Source of the DNA: Bog-159 sp963707465
GTDB lineage: Bacteria > Acidobacteriota > Terriglobia > Bryobacterales > Bryobacteraceae
Reading direction: 5' to 3'
Length of the DNA stretch: 64,000 bases
Assembly (NCBI GenBank): GCA_963707465.1
Contig: CAVPQK010000024.1
Coordinates: forward strand, 930,001 to 994,000
In this document: positions 36,025-44,389 of the stretch, in pieces
How positions within the stretch are numbered: the first letter of the stretch is position 1
How the letters are laid out: every line of letters starts with the position of its first letter
Position numbers and translations under genes: made by a program
The notes under the pieces: model-generated
The model's input: the letters and a program-made list of their open reading frames with translations, nothing else
Database searches by the model: none
Told to the model about the DNA's origin: nothing

Positions 36025-36889
36025 GATCGAAGAGCGGAATCACGCGGCCGTCGATATCGGTGAAGCCGTATTCCTGGGCCAGTTCCGCGGCCCACAGCAA
36101 CTCGCCGGTCTTGCGCAGCGCGTTGGGATCGGCTGCCAGCGCCGCCGCCGCGCGCCCGATATATTCCACCGATTCGCTCAGGTCGAAGCGGAACTGTTTT
36201 TTGATCGCGTCCGTGGTCATGTGCATGAGCACGCGCTCGGTGCGCATGAAGCCGGGATTGAGACCGACGACAGCCACGCGCGACTTCTTGAGTTCGTGGC
36301 TGATATCCTTCACCAGGCGGTTCAGAAACTCGTGGCCGAGATCCCACAGAACCTGGCCGCGATACGCGGAGGTGTCGGGATGCAGATTATCCGTGACATG
36401 GATGATGAGCCCGTGCTGTTGCTTGACCATGATCCGCGCGGCGTGCATGCTGGTGAGCCACGCGGCGTTGATGGTGCCGACGGTGTCCCGCCAGATGCCG
36501 GGGCTCAACTGCCAGAACGGTTTGTCCCATTCCGGCATGACGTTGGCACCCCAGGCGGAATCGGCCATGAGGTCCAGCCGTCCCTGCTCCTGCTCCACCC
36601 GGCGGAATAACGCGGCGGCCTCCTCTTCGTTGCCCAGATCGGCGCGCACGGCAATGCCCTGGCCGCCGCGGGCGGTGACTTGCTCGGCGGTATCTTCCGC
36701 GGTTCCCGGCGCGCCGTCGGCGGGCTTGGGGCCCTGGCGCGAGGTACGCGCCGCCACGTAGACTGTAGCTCCGGCGTCGCCCAGGGCCAGCGCGATGCCT
36801 CTTCCGGCGCCGCGGCTGGATCCTGCGACAACTGCGATCCTTCCTTGTAATGGCTTCACGAGTGGAATGTAACCGGCGATTCCTGACAC
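35993..36889 (-). CDS. Short-chain dehydrogenase/reductase
   Basis: 298 residues (GTG at 36859, giving VKPLQGRIAVVAGS, is an alternative start). Classical SDR: VAGSSRGAGRGIALALG cofactor loop and DLGNEEEAAALFRRVEQEQGRLDLM. The catalytic Ser-Tyr-Lys set is not in its usual place: the region TDNLHPDTSAYRGQVLWDLGHEF has no YxxxK, as in proteins of this group with His-rich active loops. So it may be an oxidoreductase of altered mechanism. It is divergent from a WYL regulator 42 bp away, suggesting local control. Confidence 0.8.
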   Translation of the reverse strand: MSGIAGYIPLVKPLQGRIAVVAGSSRGAGRGIALALGDAGATVYVAARTSRQGPKPADGAPGTAEDTAEQVTARGGQGIAVRADLGNEEEAAALFRRVEQEQGRLDLMADSAWGANVMPEWDKPFWQLSPGIWRDTVGTINAAWLTSMHAARIMVKQQHGLIIHVTDNLHPDTSAYRGQVLWDLGHEFLNRLVKDISHELKKSRVAVVGLNPGFMRTERVLMHMTTDAIKKQFRFDLSESVEYIGRAAAALAADPNALRKTGELLWAAELAQEYGFTDIDGRVIPLFDPNAPPQPYPC

Positions 36890-36930
36890 CTTTTGTCATG
36901 TATCTTTGCTAAAACACGTAAAGGCTCTTT

Positions 36931-37888
36931 ATGCGCGCCGACCGGCTGCTTTCCATCCTTCTTCTGCTGCAAGTCCACCGGCGGGTTACGGCCCGCAACC
37001 TGGCTAAACGGCTGGAAGTTTCCGAGCGCACCATCCTGCGGGACATGGATGCGCTGAGCGGTGTGGGGGTGCCGGTGGTGGCCGAGCGGGGAACGGGCGG
37101 CGGCTGGAGCCTGCTCGAAAGCTACCAGACGAAGCTCACCGGGTTGAGCGCGGCCGAGATCCAATCCTTGTTTCTGGCGAGGCCTCCGCGGCTGATGGCG
37201 GATTTAGGGTTGCGGGAGGAAGCCGACGCCGCCATGATCAAACTACAGGCGTCGCTACCGGCGGGATCCCGCCAGCACGCCGATTTCGCGCGGGAACGGA
37301 TTTTGGTGGATACGCGCGGCTGGCGCGATCCGGCGGAGTCGGTGGCCTGTCTGCCGGTGCTGTTGGATGCGCTTTGGCGGGAGCGGCGGTTGCGCTTCAT
37401 GTACAGCACCGGTGTTGGGCGAAACGGGCGAACGGATCGTCGACCCGTTGGGTCTGGTGGCTAAAGGCAGCACCTGGTATCTGGTCGCGCGCGTGGAGAG
37501 GCCGGAGGACGACCTGCGCACTTACCGCGTCTCGCGGGTCCGGGAGGCGGCGATATTGGATCAGCCGGCCAAGCGCCTCGCGGGGTTCAACCTGGCGGCT
37601 TATTGGGAGCGGTCGGCGGCGGACTTCCGCGGCAAACTGCCCCGGTACTACGCCACGTTTCTGGGCAGGGGCGAGGTGATGCATTGGGTGCGGTTCCGCG
37701 GCTGGCGGTTGGAAGAAGAAACCGCCGCCGGCGGTGAATCGATGCGTATCAGGCTGCGCTTCGACGCCGAGGAAGAGGCTATCCAGTTCGCGCTAAGCTT
37801 CGGCGGCCAGATCGAGGTCCTCGAGCCGCCCGATCTGCGGGTCAAAGTGCTGGCCGGGGCGCAGGCCATTATCGATTCGCATCACTGA
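36931..37888 (+). pseudogene. WYL-domain transcriptional regulator, one frameshift
   Basis: Two overlapping frames of one protein: residues 1-161 from ATG 36931 hold the HTH_11 domain (MRADRLLSILLLLQVHRRVTARNLAKRLEVSERTILRDMDALSG), then the frame shifts by one base near 37415 (STGVG, then LGETGERIVDPLGLVAKGSTWYLVARVE), continuing as the WYL domain and C-terminus to 37888. An inserted base is the simplest reading. WYL proteins bind nucleic-acid or nucleotide-like ligands and often regulate the adjacent gene, here the SDR on the other strand. Confidence 0.85.
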
Positions 37889-38600
37889 CGGCAATCTGTT
37901 CGAAGGGCACGTTCTGAATCGCGTAGGCTTTCCAGTCCGCGTAATCGAAGTGCCACCACTCGGATGGGTATACAGAGAAGCCCTGCTGCTCCATCGCCCG
38001 CCGTAGCAGTTGCCGGCTCGCCCGCTGGGCGGCGGTGCCGCCGGCGTAGTCGGGATAGGAACGCTCGGACATCTCGTCGTAAACACCGGTCATTTCCACT
38101 TCACGGCCGGTCCGGAGGTCGTATAACGAGAGATCGACCGCGCATCCGCGATTGTGACGCGACCCCTCCGCCGGGTTAGCCACAAATTCATGTTTGTCCG
38201 GCGGCGTGGCGTCCCAGAACATCCTGGTGACGTACCAGGGACGGTAGGCATCGAAGATCAGCAGACCATAGCCTTGTTTGAGCAGTTCGCGATGGGCGCG
38301 GAGCAGCGCCTCCGCCGCGGGACGCTGGAGGAAGGCGCGCGCCGACGAGTAGACGGGCGTGCTCAGGAAATTGTCGGACGTCGCGTAACGGATGTCAAGC
38401 TTAATGCGGGGATCGAGCGCGGCCAGGTCGGTCAGGTCGGATTTCCGGAAGCCCCCGGTTTCCGCGGGAGGCTTGGCGGCCAGCGCCTCGACGCGCAACT
38501 CGGCTACCGGCCGCACTGGCTGGATACGAAAGATTCCGGGCCTGTTCTGTGCCGTGGCGGCGCAAACCAGCAATAGAACCGAGATTGATTGCCTTCGCAT
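37869..38600 (-). CDS. D-Ala-D-Ala dipeptidase, VanX/DdpX type
   Basis: 243 residues, signal peptide-like N-terminus (1-17) so periplasmic. M15D peptidase: DIRYATSDNFLSTPVYSSA, LIFDAYRPWYVTRMFWD, zinc ligands in SRHNRGCAVDLSLYD and SEWWHFDYADW (Glu plus His). It cleaves D-alanyl-D-alanine to recycle peptidoglycan dipeptide in normal bacteria; it is not by itself proof of vancomycin resistance, since no VanH/VanA-type genes are nearby. Overlaps the end of the WYL regulator by 20 bp on the opposite strand. Confidence 0.93.
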   Translation of the reverse strand: MRRQSISVLLLVCAATAQNRPGIFRIQPVRPVAELRVEALAAKPPAETGGFRKSDLTDLAALDPRIKLDIRYATSDNFLSTPVYSSARAFLQRPAAEALLRAHRELLKQGYGLLIFDAYRPWYVTRMFWDATPPDKHEFVANPAEGSRHNRGCAVDLSLYDLRTGREVEMTGVYDEMSERSYPDYAGGTAAQRASRQLLRRAMEQQGFSVYPSEWWHFDYADWKAYAIQNVPFEQIAVSDANR

Positions 38601-38648
38601 TGGCGTTCAATCAATGATGCCACACCCAGAACGCTGGAGGGGACAATG

Positions 38649-38683
38649 GCGGGCTGAAAGCCGGCTGCGGGCAGGATGCCCGC
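38649..38683. repeat. Double-hairpin palindromic repeat, copy C
   Basis: GCGGGCT-GAA-AGCCGGC followed by GCGGGCA-GGA-TGCCCGC. It is copy A (7152-7188) in inverted orientation, with one mismatch. Lies between the dipeptidase start and the PEP-CTERM protein gene. Confidence 0.8.
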
Positions 38684-38844
38684 CCTCCAGGGCGCAATGT
38701 ACCGAAGTATACGGCAGATTTCAGATGCTTAGACGAGTAAGAATTTTGTATTAATTTTGTAAGATAATTACCTTGACGGCAGGCGTGGCTTATGTCAAAA
38801 TGAATGCCGATAGGTCCATCGGGCCTTTTTACTCGGAGGAGAGT

Positions 38845-41064
38845 ATGCACCAAATCAGAACCTATGTATGTCTTCTAGCCTTGTCAGCTCTATTCTGCTG
38901 CGGCACCGCGTCGGCCGGCAGCATCAGCTCACCTTACGCGGTTGGCTATACGTCCTGGGACATCATCGTGCCGGGCGATACCGGTGAGTTCGACATCGCC
39001 AATCAGACCGGCCCCAATGCGAGCATTGCGCCGGACACCACCTTTCCGGTCACCACGTCCGTGAACTTCTCCAGTTTAAGTTTATCGGTCACTTTCGTGG
39101 GCGGCGGAACCGTCGTCTACGGGTCGTCCGATTTCACGCTTATTGGCGACGGCTTATCTTACGACGGTCCGGCACTGGGTATTGGCGGAACGAATCCCCT
39201 CCCGACCAGCGCTACGCTGACCGGCGACTTTAGCCCGCTCACCGTCACCCTGAACGATGGTGAGGTGGTAACCATTGATTCGACGTTTACCGCCACGATT
39301 TCGCCCGATCCCGGAAACACCACGCTGGTGGACGGCGATTTGGCGGTTATCTATGCAAGCACGTCTACCACGACCGGGGGCACACCGGAACCGGGAACCT
39401 GGCTGCTGGCGTTGACGGGCGTGCTCGGCTTGGCGCTTTCCCGCTATTGCAAGCCTTTGGGCAAGATGCTGTCGAAGTCTGCTCCGTATGGCGCGAAGGC
39501 CGGCGCAGTCGTGCTCTGTCTGGTTCTGGGCGGATCCGCATTCGCCACCACGGGGCCGGCCGTGCATCTGAACGTCTGGACCACACCGGATAACGGTCTG
39601 GCGGGGACCAGCAACGTCAACGTGACGGCTTCCGGGGTCCCCTCCGGGACGATTACACCGCGGAACGTGGTAGTCACGATCTCGACGAGTTGCGGGGGTC
39701 CGGTAACCGCGACCACCCATGCGAACAGCGTAATTCCGATTATCGGGACAGCCATGCGTTTTGATTTTACCCTGCCCTCCGCGCTGACCACCAAGGGCGA
39801 CTATTTCGTAACGGTCGCGGACAGCACGGCGGGCGACGTGGCTTTCACCAGTGCTAACTGTTCTGAAGTGAACGTTGGGGTTCCGCCTCCCACACTTTCG
39901 TGCCTTCCGAGCAGCTCGCTCGGCGTGCTGGTACCCACCACCGCTCCGCCCGTGACCGTGACGGCTTACGTTCCAAATGGCTGCTGGTACGCGGGATGCA
40001 CGACTACGGGGCTCTCTTCCGTAGTGATTGAGGGCACCGCGGCGACCGCGACGATCGCTACGCCCCATGTTGTAAACTCCTGCGCATCGAATCCCTTGTC
40101 GGGGCTGAGCGTTTGCGTCGGCAACAATACCGATGTTTATCTGATCACGGGATCGACGCTGAGCAAGACGCTGACCAGTGGATCTACGGGTGACGCTTCC
40201 TTTTCGGGTGGCTCGTGTTTTAACTGCGGGGTTGCCATTAATCCGGTGGACAATACCGCATACATCTCGATGGGGCTGGACACGTCGTCGAGTGGCAGCG
40301 GCATTCAATCGCTCGCTCTGAGCACCAATACTTTCGCCACGCCGGTCGCGTCGGAGTACACCGTATCGGAGAACATTTCCGTGGACCCGGGGCGCGGCTT
40401 GGTTCTCTCTCCGGGTGAAGGCGGCTCCTACGATTTATTCCAGATCGGGACCAGCGGAGGTTTGACGGAGTTTACCAACTACCAGGGTGAAGAGTTCGAC
40501 TCGGCGGCCGAGGATTGCACCACTGGAATCGCCCTTGGGTCTTACGAATTTACGAATGACGTTTTTCTGGTGGATCTGACGCAGGCAGTGTTCAAGTCAG
40601 GGACGCCGGGCACCTGGAGTGCGGCGTCGCAGCTCCAGACGCTGACCACCAACTATACCTTTTCAGCCGGAACCGATGGCATCTCGGTAGCACCAGGCTC
40701 TCATCTCGGGGTTGTGACCGGCGAGTTTGGCGGCAATGTGTTCGCCGTGCTGTCACTTCCGACTACGTCCGGCAGCGGCACACCGGCTTTGGTAGACTAT
40801 GCCGTGGCGCAGATACCCAGCTTGACCGCGTGCGGCGGTACCTTCTCCGCGGGTGACGACCCGCACACCGTAACCGCCTACACCAGTCCCAATACGGGCA
40901 AGGCGTATGCGCTGTTCGCCAATGCCGCTCCGCCCACCTGCGTGGTGCAAGTGGACTTGGCGGCTGTTCTCGCCGCGCCACGAGGCGGGTCAGGATTAGG
41001 TGCGCACGATGTGTCGGCGGCGGATTTTCCTTCGGGCGCCGCGGTCGGGATTTCCACGCACTAA
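38845..41064 (+). CDS. Exported protein with internal PEP-CTERM signal and second signal peptide
   Basis: 739 residues; ATG 38845 is preceded by CGGAGGAGAG. A signal peptide at 1-24 (MHQIRTYVCLLALSALFCCG...). At 181-203 there is a full PEP-CTERM pattern: Pro-Glu-Pro, a helix (TWLLALTGVLGLALS) and RYCK, normally the very end of a protein that exosortase cleaves. Here 536 residues follow, beginning with another signal-like segment (about 208-236, KMLSKSAPYGAKAGAVVLCL). The second half (240-739) is beta-rich with several Cys pairs and tandem Gly/Ser-rich strands. Probably two former genes joined by loss of a stop. A good intrinsic terminator follows. Confidence 0.8.
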   Translation: MHQIRTYVCLLALSALFCCGTASAGSISSPYAVGYTSWDIIVPGDTGEFDIANQTGPNASIAPDTTFPVTTSVNFSSLSLSVTFVGGGTVVYGSSDFTLIGDGLSYDGPALGIGGTNPLPTSATLTGDFSPLTVTLNDGEVVTIDSTFTATISPDPGNTTLVDGDLAVIYASTSTTTGGTPEPGTWLLALTGVLGLALSRYCKPLGKMLSKSAPYGAKAGAVVLCLVLGGSAFATTGPAVHLNVWTTPDNGLAGTSNVNVTASGVPSGTITPRNVVVTISTSCGGPVTATTHANSVIPIIGTAMRFDFTLPSALTTKGDYFVTVADSTAGDVAFTSANCSEVNVGVPPPTLSCLPSSSLGVLVPTTAPPVTVTAYVPNGCWYAGCTTTGLSSVVIEGTAATATIATPHVVNSCASNPLSGLSVCVGNNTDVYLITGSTLSKTLTSGSTGDASFSGGSCFNCGVAINPVDNTAYISMGLDTSSSGSGIQSLALSTNTFATPVASEYTVSENISVDPGRGLVLSPGEGGSYDLFQIGTSGGLTEFTNYQGEEFDSAAEDCTTGIALGSYEFTNDVFLVDLTQAVFKSGTPGTWSAASQLQTLTTNYTFSAGTDGISVAPGSHLGVVTGEFGGNVFAVLSLPTTSGSGTPALVDYAVAQIPSLTACGGTFSAGDDPHTVTAYTSPNTGKAYALFANAAPPTCVVQVDLAAVLAAPRGGSGLGAHDVSAADFPSGAAVGISTH

Positions 41065-41090
41065 CGGTTGGTTTAAGTTAGACTCATCCA

Positions 41091-41126
41091 CCGCGCCCCC
41101 TCGCAAGGGGAGGCGCGGTTTTTTAT
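41091..41126 (+). terminator. Intrinsic terminator after the PEP-CTERM-type gene
   Basis: Stem CCGCGCC/GGCGCGG extended by CCC/GGG with one bulged A, loop TCGCAA-like, followed by a run of T (41119-41125). It lies 26 bp after the TAA at 41062-41064. Confidence 0.85.
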
Positions 41127-41221
41127 TGCGCTTGCGGGGTGAAAGCGGGGCCACGGGCGCCGCGACAGGCCGGGGGCATACAGCCAGATAGTTTTACCAC
41201 TCTCGAACACCTGGGCTGATT

Positions 41222-41345
41222 GTGGGGCGGTCCCCCTGGACCGCGGCCGACGCCCTCGTCGGCCCGCTGAAGCGCGCAAATACCTGATTATTCAAGCAAA
41301 GAGCGGGTCCAGGGGGACCCGCGCGGACCGGGGGGTCCGCCCCAC
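41222..41345. repeat. 124-bp element bounded by 25-bp inverted repeats
   Basis: GTGGGGCGGTCCCCCTGGAC at 41222 is matched by the inverse at 41321-41345 with few mismatches. The interior is GC-rich, with a second internal palindrome of the same GGTCCAGGGGGACC type. Looks like a short non-coding mobile repeat. The surrounding gap 41065-41411 holds no gene; apart from this and the terminator I see nothing in it. Confidence 0.7.
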
Positions 41346-41411
41346 GATTTGTGCAGAATCGAGCTGCAATGGAGAACTATGTGGCATTAGGCCGGGGGCC
41401 TGCCCCACTCG

Positions 41412-43064
41412 CTAATTTGGATTTACTTGGATGATGGCCATCATGCCGGCGTCTTCGTGATCCAGAACGTGGCAATGAAAAACGAAACTGCCGGCGATTT
41501 GCGGTTCGCGGAAATCCATGCGCAGCGTCACGGTCGGATAAGGGCCGGTCCCGCTCCAGGCCGGCACGATGACGGTGTCCCGCAGCTCCGGGCTGGCGAA
41601 AGGCACGCCGCTGACCGCCAGAAACAGAAAGTGGATCTGGTGAATATGAAATGCGTGTGTTTCGCCAGTGCGGTTCTGGATGGTCCAGTCTTCCACGGCG
41701 CCAACGGTGGTGGTGATAGCCGGAGGCGCGGACGGACTGAAGACCTTGGGTTGCTGTCCGGCCAGCGTGATGAAGAACTCGGTCGGTCCGTTCGAGCCGT
41801 TGGTGGCTTCCGCGAAATAGAGGTTCCGGGTGGTTGTTACCGGAGCGTCCTGCAATCCCGCGAAGCGCAGCGGCGCGTTGGACGGCGCGGATGCCGGAGC
41901 CTTGGGTAACGCGGGCGGCTCCACGGCGGTCGACGACGCCTGGATGATGGCCAGCTCCTGCGGCGGATTCGGGTTGCCGATCGGCCCCGTGTTGAAGCCG
42001 ATGTGCTGGAAGCTCGCGGTCTGGCCGGCGGCAGGGGTGGTCATGGTGAACTCCGCGCGTCCGGCAGGCGGGATATCGATGGTGGTGACTGGAGTTGTTT
42101 CCTTTAGCGGGATACCGTCCAATTCAACCAGCGACAGGGTCTGGGGAGTGGTGCCGAACCAGACCTGCAGAGCGAGAAAGGCTTGTGAGGACGCGTTCGC
42201 CACGCGCCAAAATTCCTGCACTCCGGGCTGCGTCTGGATAATAGGGGAGGGGGCCAGTGGGGCGATCGCCGGCTGGTAATTCAGGGTCAACTGGTACGGT
42301 CCCGGCAGCCAGGAATTGGGATTGGTGAACTGCTGGCGGACGATCAGCACACGGGTCGGAAGGCCGGCCACCTCCGGCTTGAGGGCCTCCACCCCGCCCA
42401 GGATCAACGCGCCGGCCGCTCCGCCGTTGACCTGCAAGGTGACGAATCCGTGCAAGTGCGGATGATACCAATACATGCCGGGCTGGTCGTTGCTGGGAAC
42501 CTGAAAGCTGTACTGGAACGGCGCATCCGTGTTTTCGATATCGGTCATCAGGATTTCGTCCTGATGGCACACGGGCGGAATATTCAAGCCGTGGAAGTGC
42601 ACATTGGTGGAGGTGGCCACCATGGTACCGCCGGTACAGGGGTTGCTTGCCGTGGTCCGGTCATGCGTCATACCCATCATCGATGGCATGATGGCGGCCT
42701 TCCGCCCGGCCGGCCCGGGCGGCGGGGGCGGCAGATAAGACAAGCGATTAGTCAAAGTGAGATTCAGGGTGTCGCCCGGATTAAGTTGCAAAGTAGGCGC
42801 TTCCGCCGGCCCCTTACCGGTTTGATAGACGTAACACTCGTGCAGGTATCCTTCCGTCGTGGAGGAAAGGAGCGTAAAGCTCGCATTCAGGACGCCGCTC
42901 TCGCTCGTGAGAGTCACGGGGTTGTTTACCACACTGCCCGGGCTGGGGCGCGGCGGGCAAGTGGGCGTTTGGGCCATCCCGATTCCGGCGGCTATGCCAA
43001 ATGCCAGAGTGCATGCCAGAGTGCATGCCAGAGTGAATGATAAAAGCCTGTCGATTCCGGTCAT
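41412..43064 (-). CDS. Exported multicopper oxidase
   Basis: 550 residues; start chosen at ATG 43062-43064, with AGGAAAG upstream and a signal peptide behind it, rather than 96 codons earlier. The signal segment carries a triple TLAC repeat (12-bp direct repeats at about 43010-43045). All copper ligands of a type 1/2/3 oxidase are present: HFHGLNIPP, YWYHPHLHGFV, HAFHIHQIHFL and FHCHVLDHEDAGMM. The Met-poor interior argues against a dedicated CueO. Probably oxidises phenols or metals in the periplasm. It is followed on the same strand by nothing and preceded by the propeller gene (stop 43091), so the two may be cotranscribed. Confidence 0.93.
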   Translation of the reverse strand: MTGIDRLLSFTLACTLACTLAFGIAAGIGMAQTPTCPPRPSPGSVVNNPVTLTSESGVLNASFTLLSSTTEGYLHECYVYQTGKGPAEAPTLQLNPGDTLNLTLTNRLSYLPPPPPGPAGRKAAIMPSMMGMTHDRTTASNPCTGGTMVATSTNVHFHGLNIPPVCHQDEILMTDIENTDAPFQYSFQVPSNDQPGMYWYHPHLHGFVTLQVNGGAAGALILGGVEALKPEVAGLPTRVLIVRQQFTNPNSWLPGPYQLTLNYQPAIAPLAPSPIIQTQPGVQEFWRVANASSQAFLALQVWFGTTPQTLSLVELDGIPLKETTPVTTIDIPPAGRAEFTMTTPAAGQTASFQHIGFNTGPIGNPNPPQELAIIQASSTAVEPPALPKAPASAPSNAPLRFAGLQDAPVTTTRNLYFAEATNGSNGPTEFFITLAGQQPKVFSPSAPPAITTTVGAVEDWTIQNRTGETHAFHIHQIHFLFLAVSGVPFASPELRDTVIVPAWSGTGPYPTVTLRMDFREPQIAGSFVFHCHVLDHEDAGMMAIIQVNPN

Positions 43065-43090
43065 CGTCTTTCCTCGCTGTACCCGGCTCT

Positions 43091-44278
43091 CTAGAGAGGC
43101 GGCACGGGGTAAACCGCTATCGATAGCAACGCCGCGCCGCTTTTCGCGTCGGCCACGGGTGAATTCGGGGATTCCGTCAGCGTGCACGTGGCGCCGGTGG
43201 ATGTGAGTTGCAGCATCCCGATATAGGATATGCTGTTGGACCCGAACTCCGGGACATAGATCATGCCGCCCTGGCCCGTCGACAGTTGCAACTGGACCTT
43301 GCCCACGTACGAAAAGTTCGTGTAGAACCCATTGAGTGTGTTCGAAGTACATCCCTTAGATACCACACCCGTGGCGCTGTTGAAGAAAGCCGCCGTCACC
43401 TGTCCGGAGGAATCGTTGCTGACGTAGAGGATGGTTTCATCCGGACTTAACAGGACGCTGCCGGAATTCCAGGTCGGCCCCAATGCGTAGGCAGTGGTTG
43501 GCGTCAGTTGTCCGGATGAAATGTTGGACACCTCTACTGTTGTGGTGGTGGAAGCGTCGCCGAAGATCGCATAATTTCCGTTGCTGGTGATGGTCACGCC
43601 ATTGGGCAGATGGTCGTTGGTAGAACCGGTGGAATACTGTTCGTCGCTGTTGGGCACCGGAACGCCGCCCGAGATATTGAAGGACTGGATGGATCCGTCT
43701 CCGTAAGCGATCACCATGATGTTGCCGTTGATCGCCATGCCGCCCACTGTGCCGCCGTTCAAACCGACCGCGAAAATGTCGCCCACGAAACTGAGAATGC
43801 ACCCCGGTTGCACCTGAAACGTGGCAATGGTGGTGGAGGCCGTGTAGGTGGCGTAAAGGTATTGCGCATTGGCCGCCAGCCCAATTCCATTGCTGGAGCC
43901 GGAATCGCTTAGGGAAGGGTAAAAGACTCCAGTGACGGTTTGCTTCAGGGCGTCGAAGCCCACGATGTCGCCGGTCTCGGCGTTGGAAACATACACACAG
44001 GCGTCGGCGCCATTGGGCATCGCGATTACCCTGGCCGCCCCAAAAAAGCCGCCTCCGATGCCATAGCCCTCAGTCGAGACACTGGTTTGCGCGCCCAGCG
44101 TTCCATCGGAGTTCACCGCAATGAAGGTAACCGTGCTCTGGAACGGGGGATCTACGTATTGCCCGATGTCGTCGTTGGTAACCAGGAAACTGCCCAAGGT
44201 CGACTGCGCGCCCAGGCCGGCCGCGCAGCATACGACGGCAATCAGGCTCGCCGGCAATAACATCCCAGGCCGTTTCAC
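43091..44278 (-). CDS. Exported beta-propeller protein (lactonase-like)
   Basis: 395 residues if GTG 44276-44278 is used (SD-like GGGAG 8 bp upstream; the frame stays open to 44311). Signal peptide MKRPGMLLPASLIAVVCCAAGLGAQ. Repeating strand-turn patterns (VTFIAVNSDGTLGAQ, GADACVYVSNAETGDIVGFD, GSVLLSPDETILYVSND) resemble the seven-bladed lactonase/YVTN-type propeller. No active-site set can be assigned. Lies immediately upstream of the multicopper oxidase in the same direction with 26 bp between. Confidence 0.7.
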   Translation of the reverse strand: MKRPGMLLPASLIAVVCCAAGLGAQSTLGSFLVTNDDIGQYVDPPFQSTVTFIAVNSDGTLGAQTSVSTEGYGIGGGFFGAARVIAMPNGADACVYVSNAETGDIVGFDALKQTVTGVFYPSLSDSGSSNGIGLAANAQYLYATYTASTTIATFQVQPGCILSFVGDIFAVGLNGGTVGGMAINGNIMVIAYGDGSIQSFNISGGVPVPNSDEQYSTGSTNDHLPNGVTITSNGNYAIFGDASTTTTVEVSNISSGQLTPTTAYALGPTWNSGSVLLSPDETILYVSNDSSGQVTAAFFNSATGVVSKGCTSNTLNGFYTNFSYVGKVQLQLSTGQGGMIYVPEFGSNSISYIGMLQLTSTGATCTLTESPNSPVADAKSGAALLSIAVYPVPPL

Positions 44279-44389
44279 GATGGTCACTCCCGACGGGAAA
44301 TCTCTCAACAAGTATACCGCGCACCAGTCCCGAGAGTTATGATGAAGGTACTACCCGGCTGGTGTCTGCCGACGGGCGCCTTCCTACTC

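Noticed and set aside
37869..38600. VanX as evidence of vancomycin resistance
   Set aside because: No VanA/VanH-type genes nearby; D-Ala-D-Ala dipeptidases have a normal recycling role.
43065..43352. 96 extra codons at the N-terminus of the multicopper oxidase
   Set aside because: This segment is out-of-frame translation of the propeller gene; the signal peptide begins at 43064.
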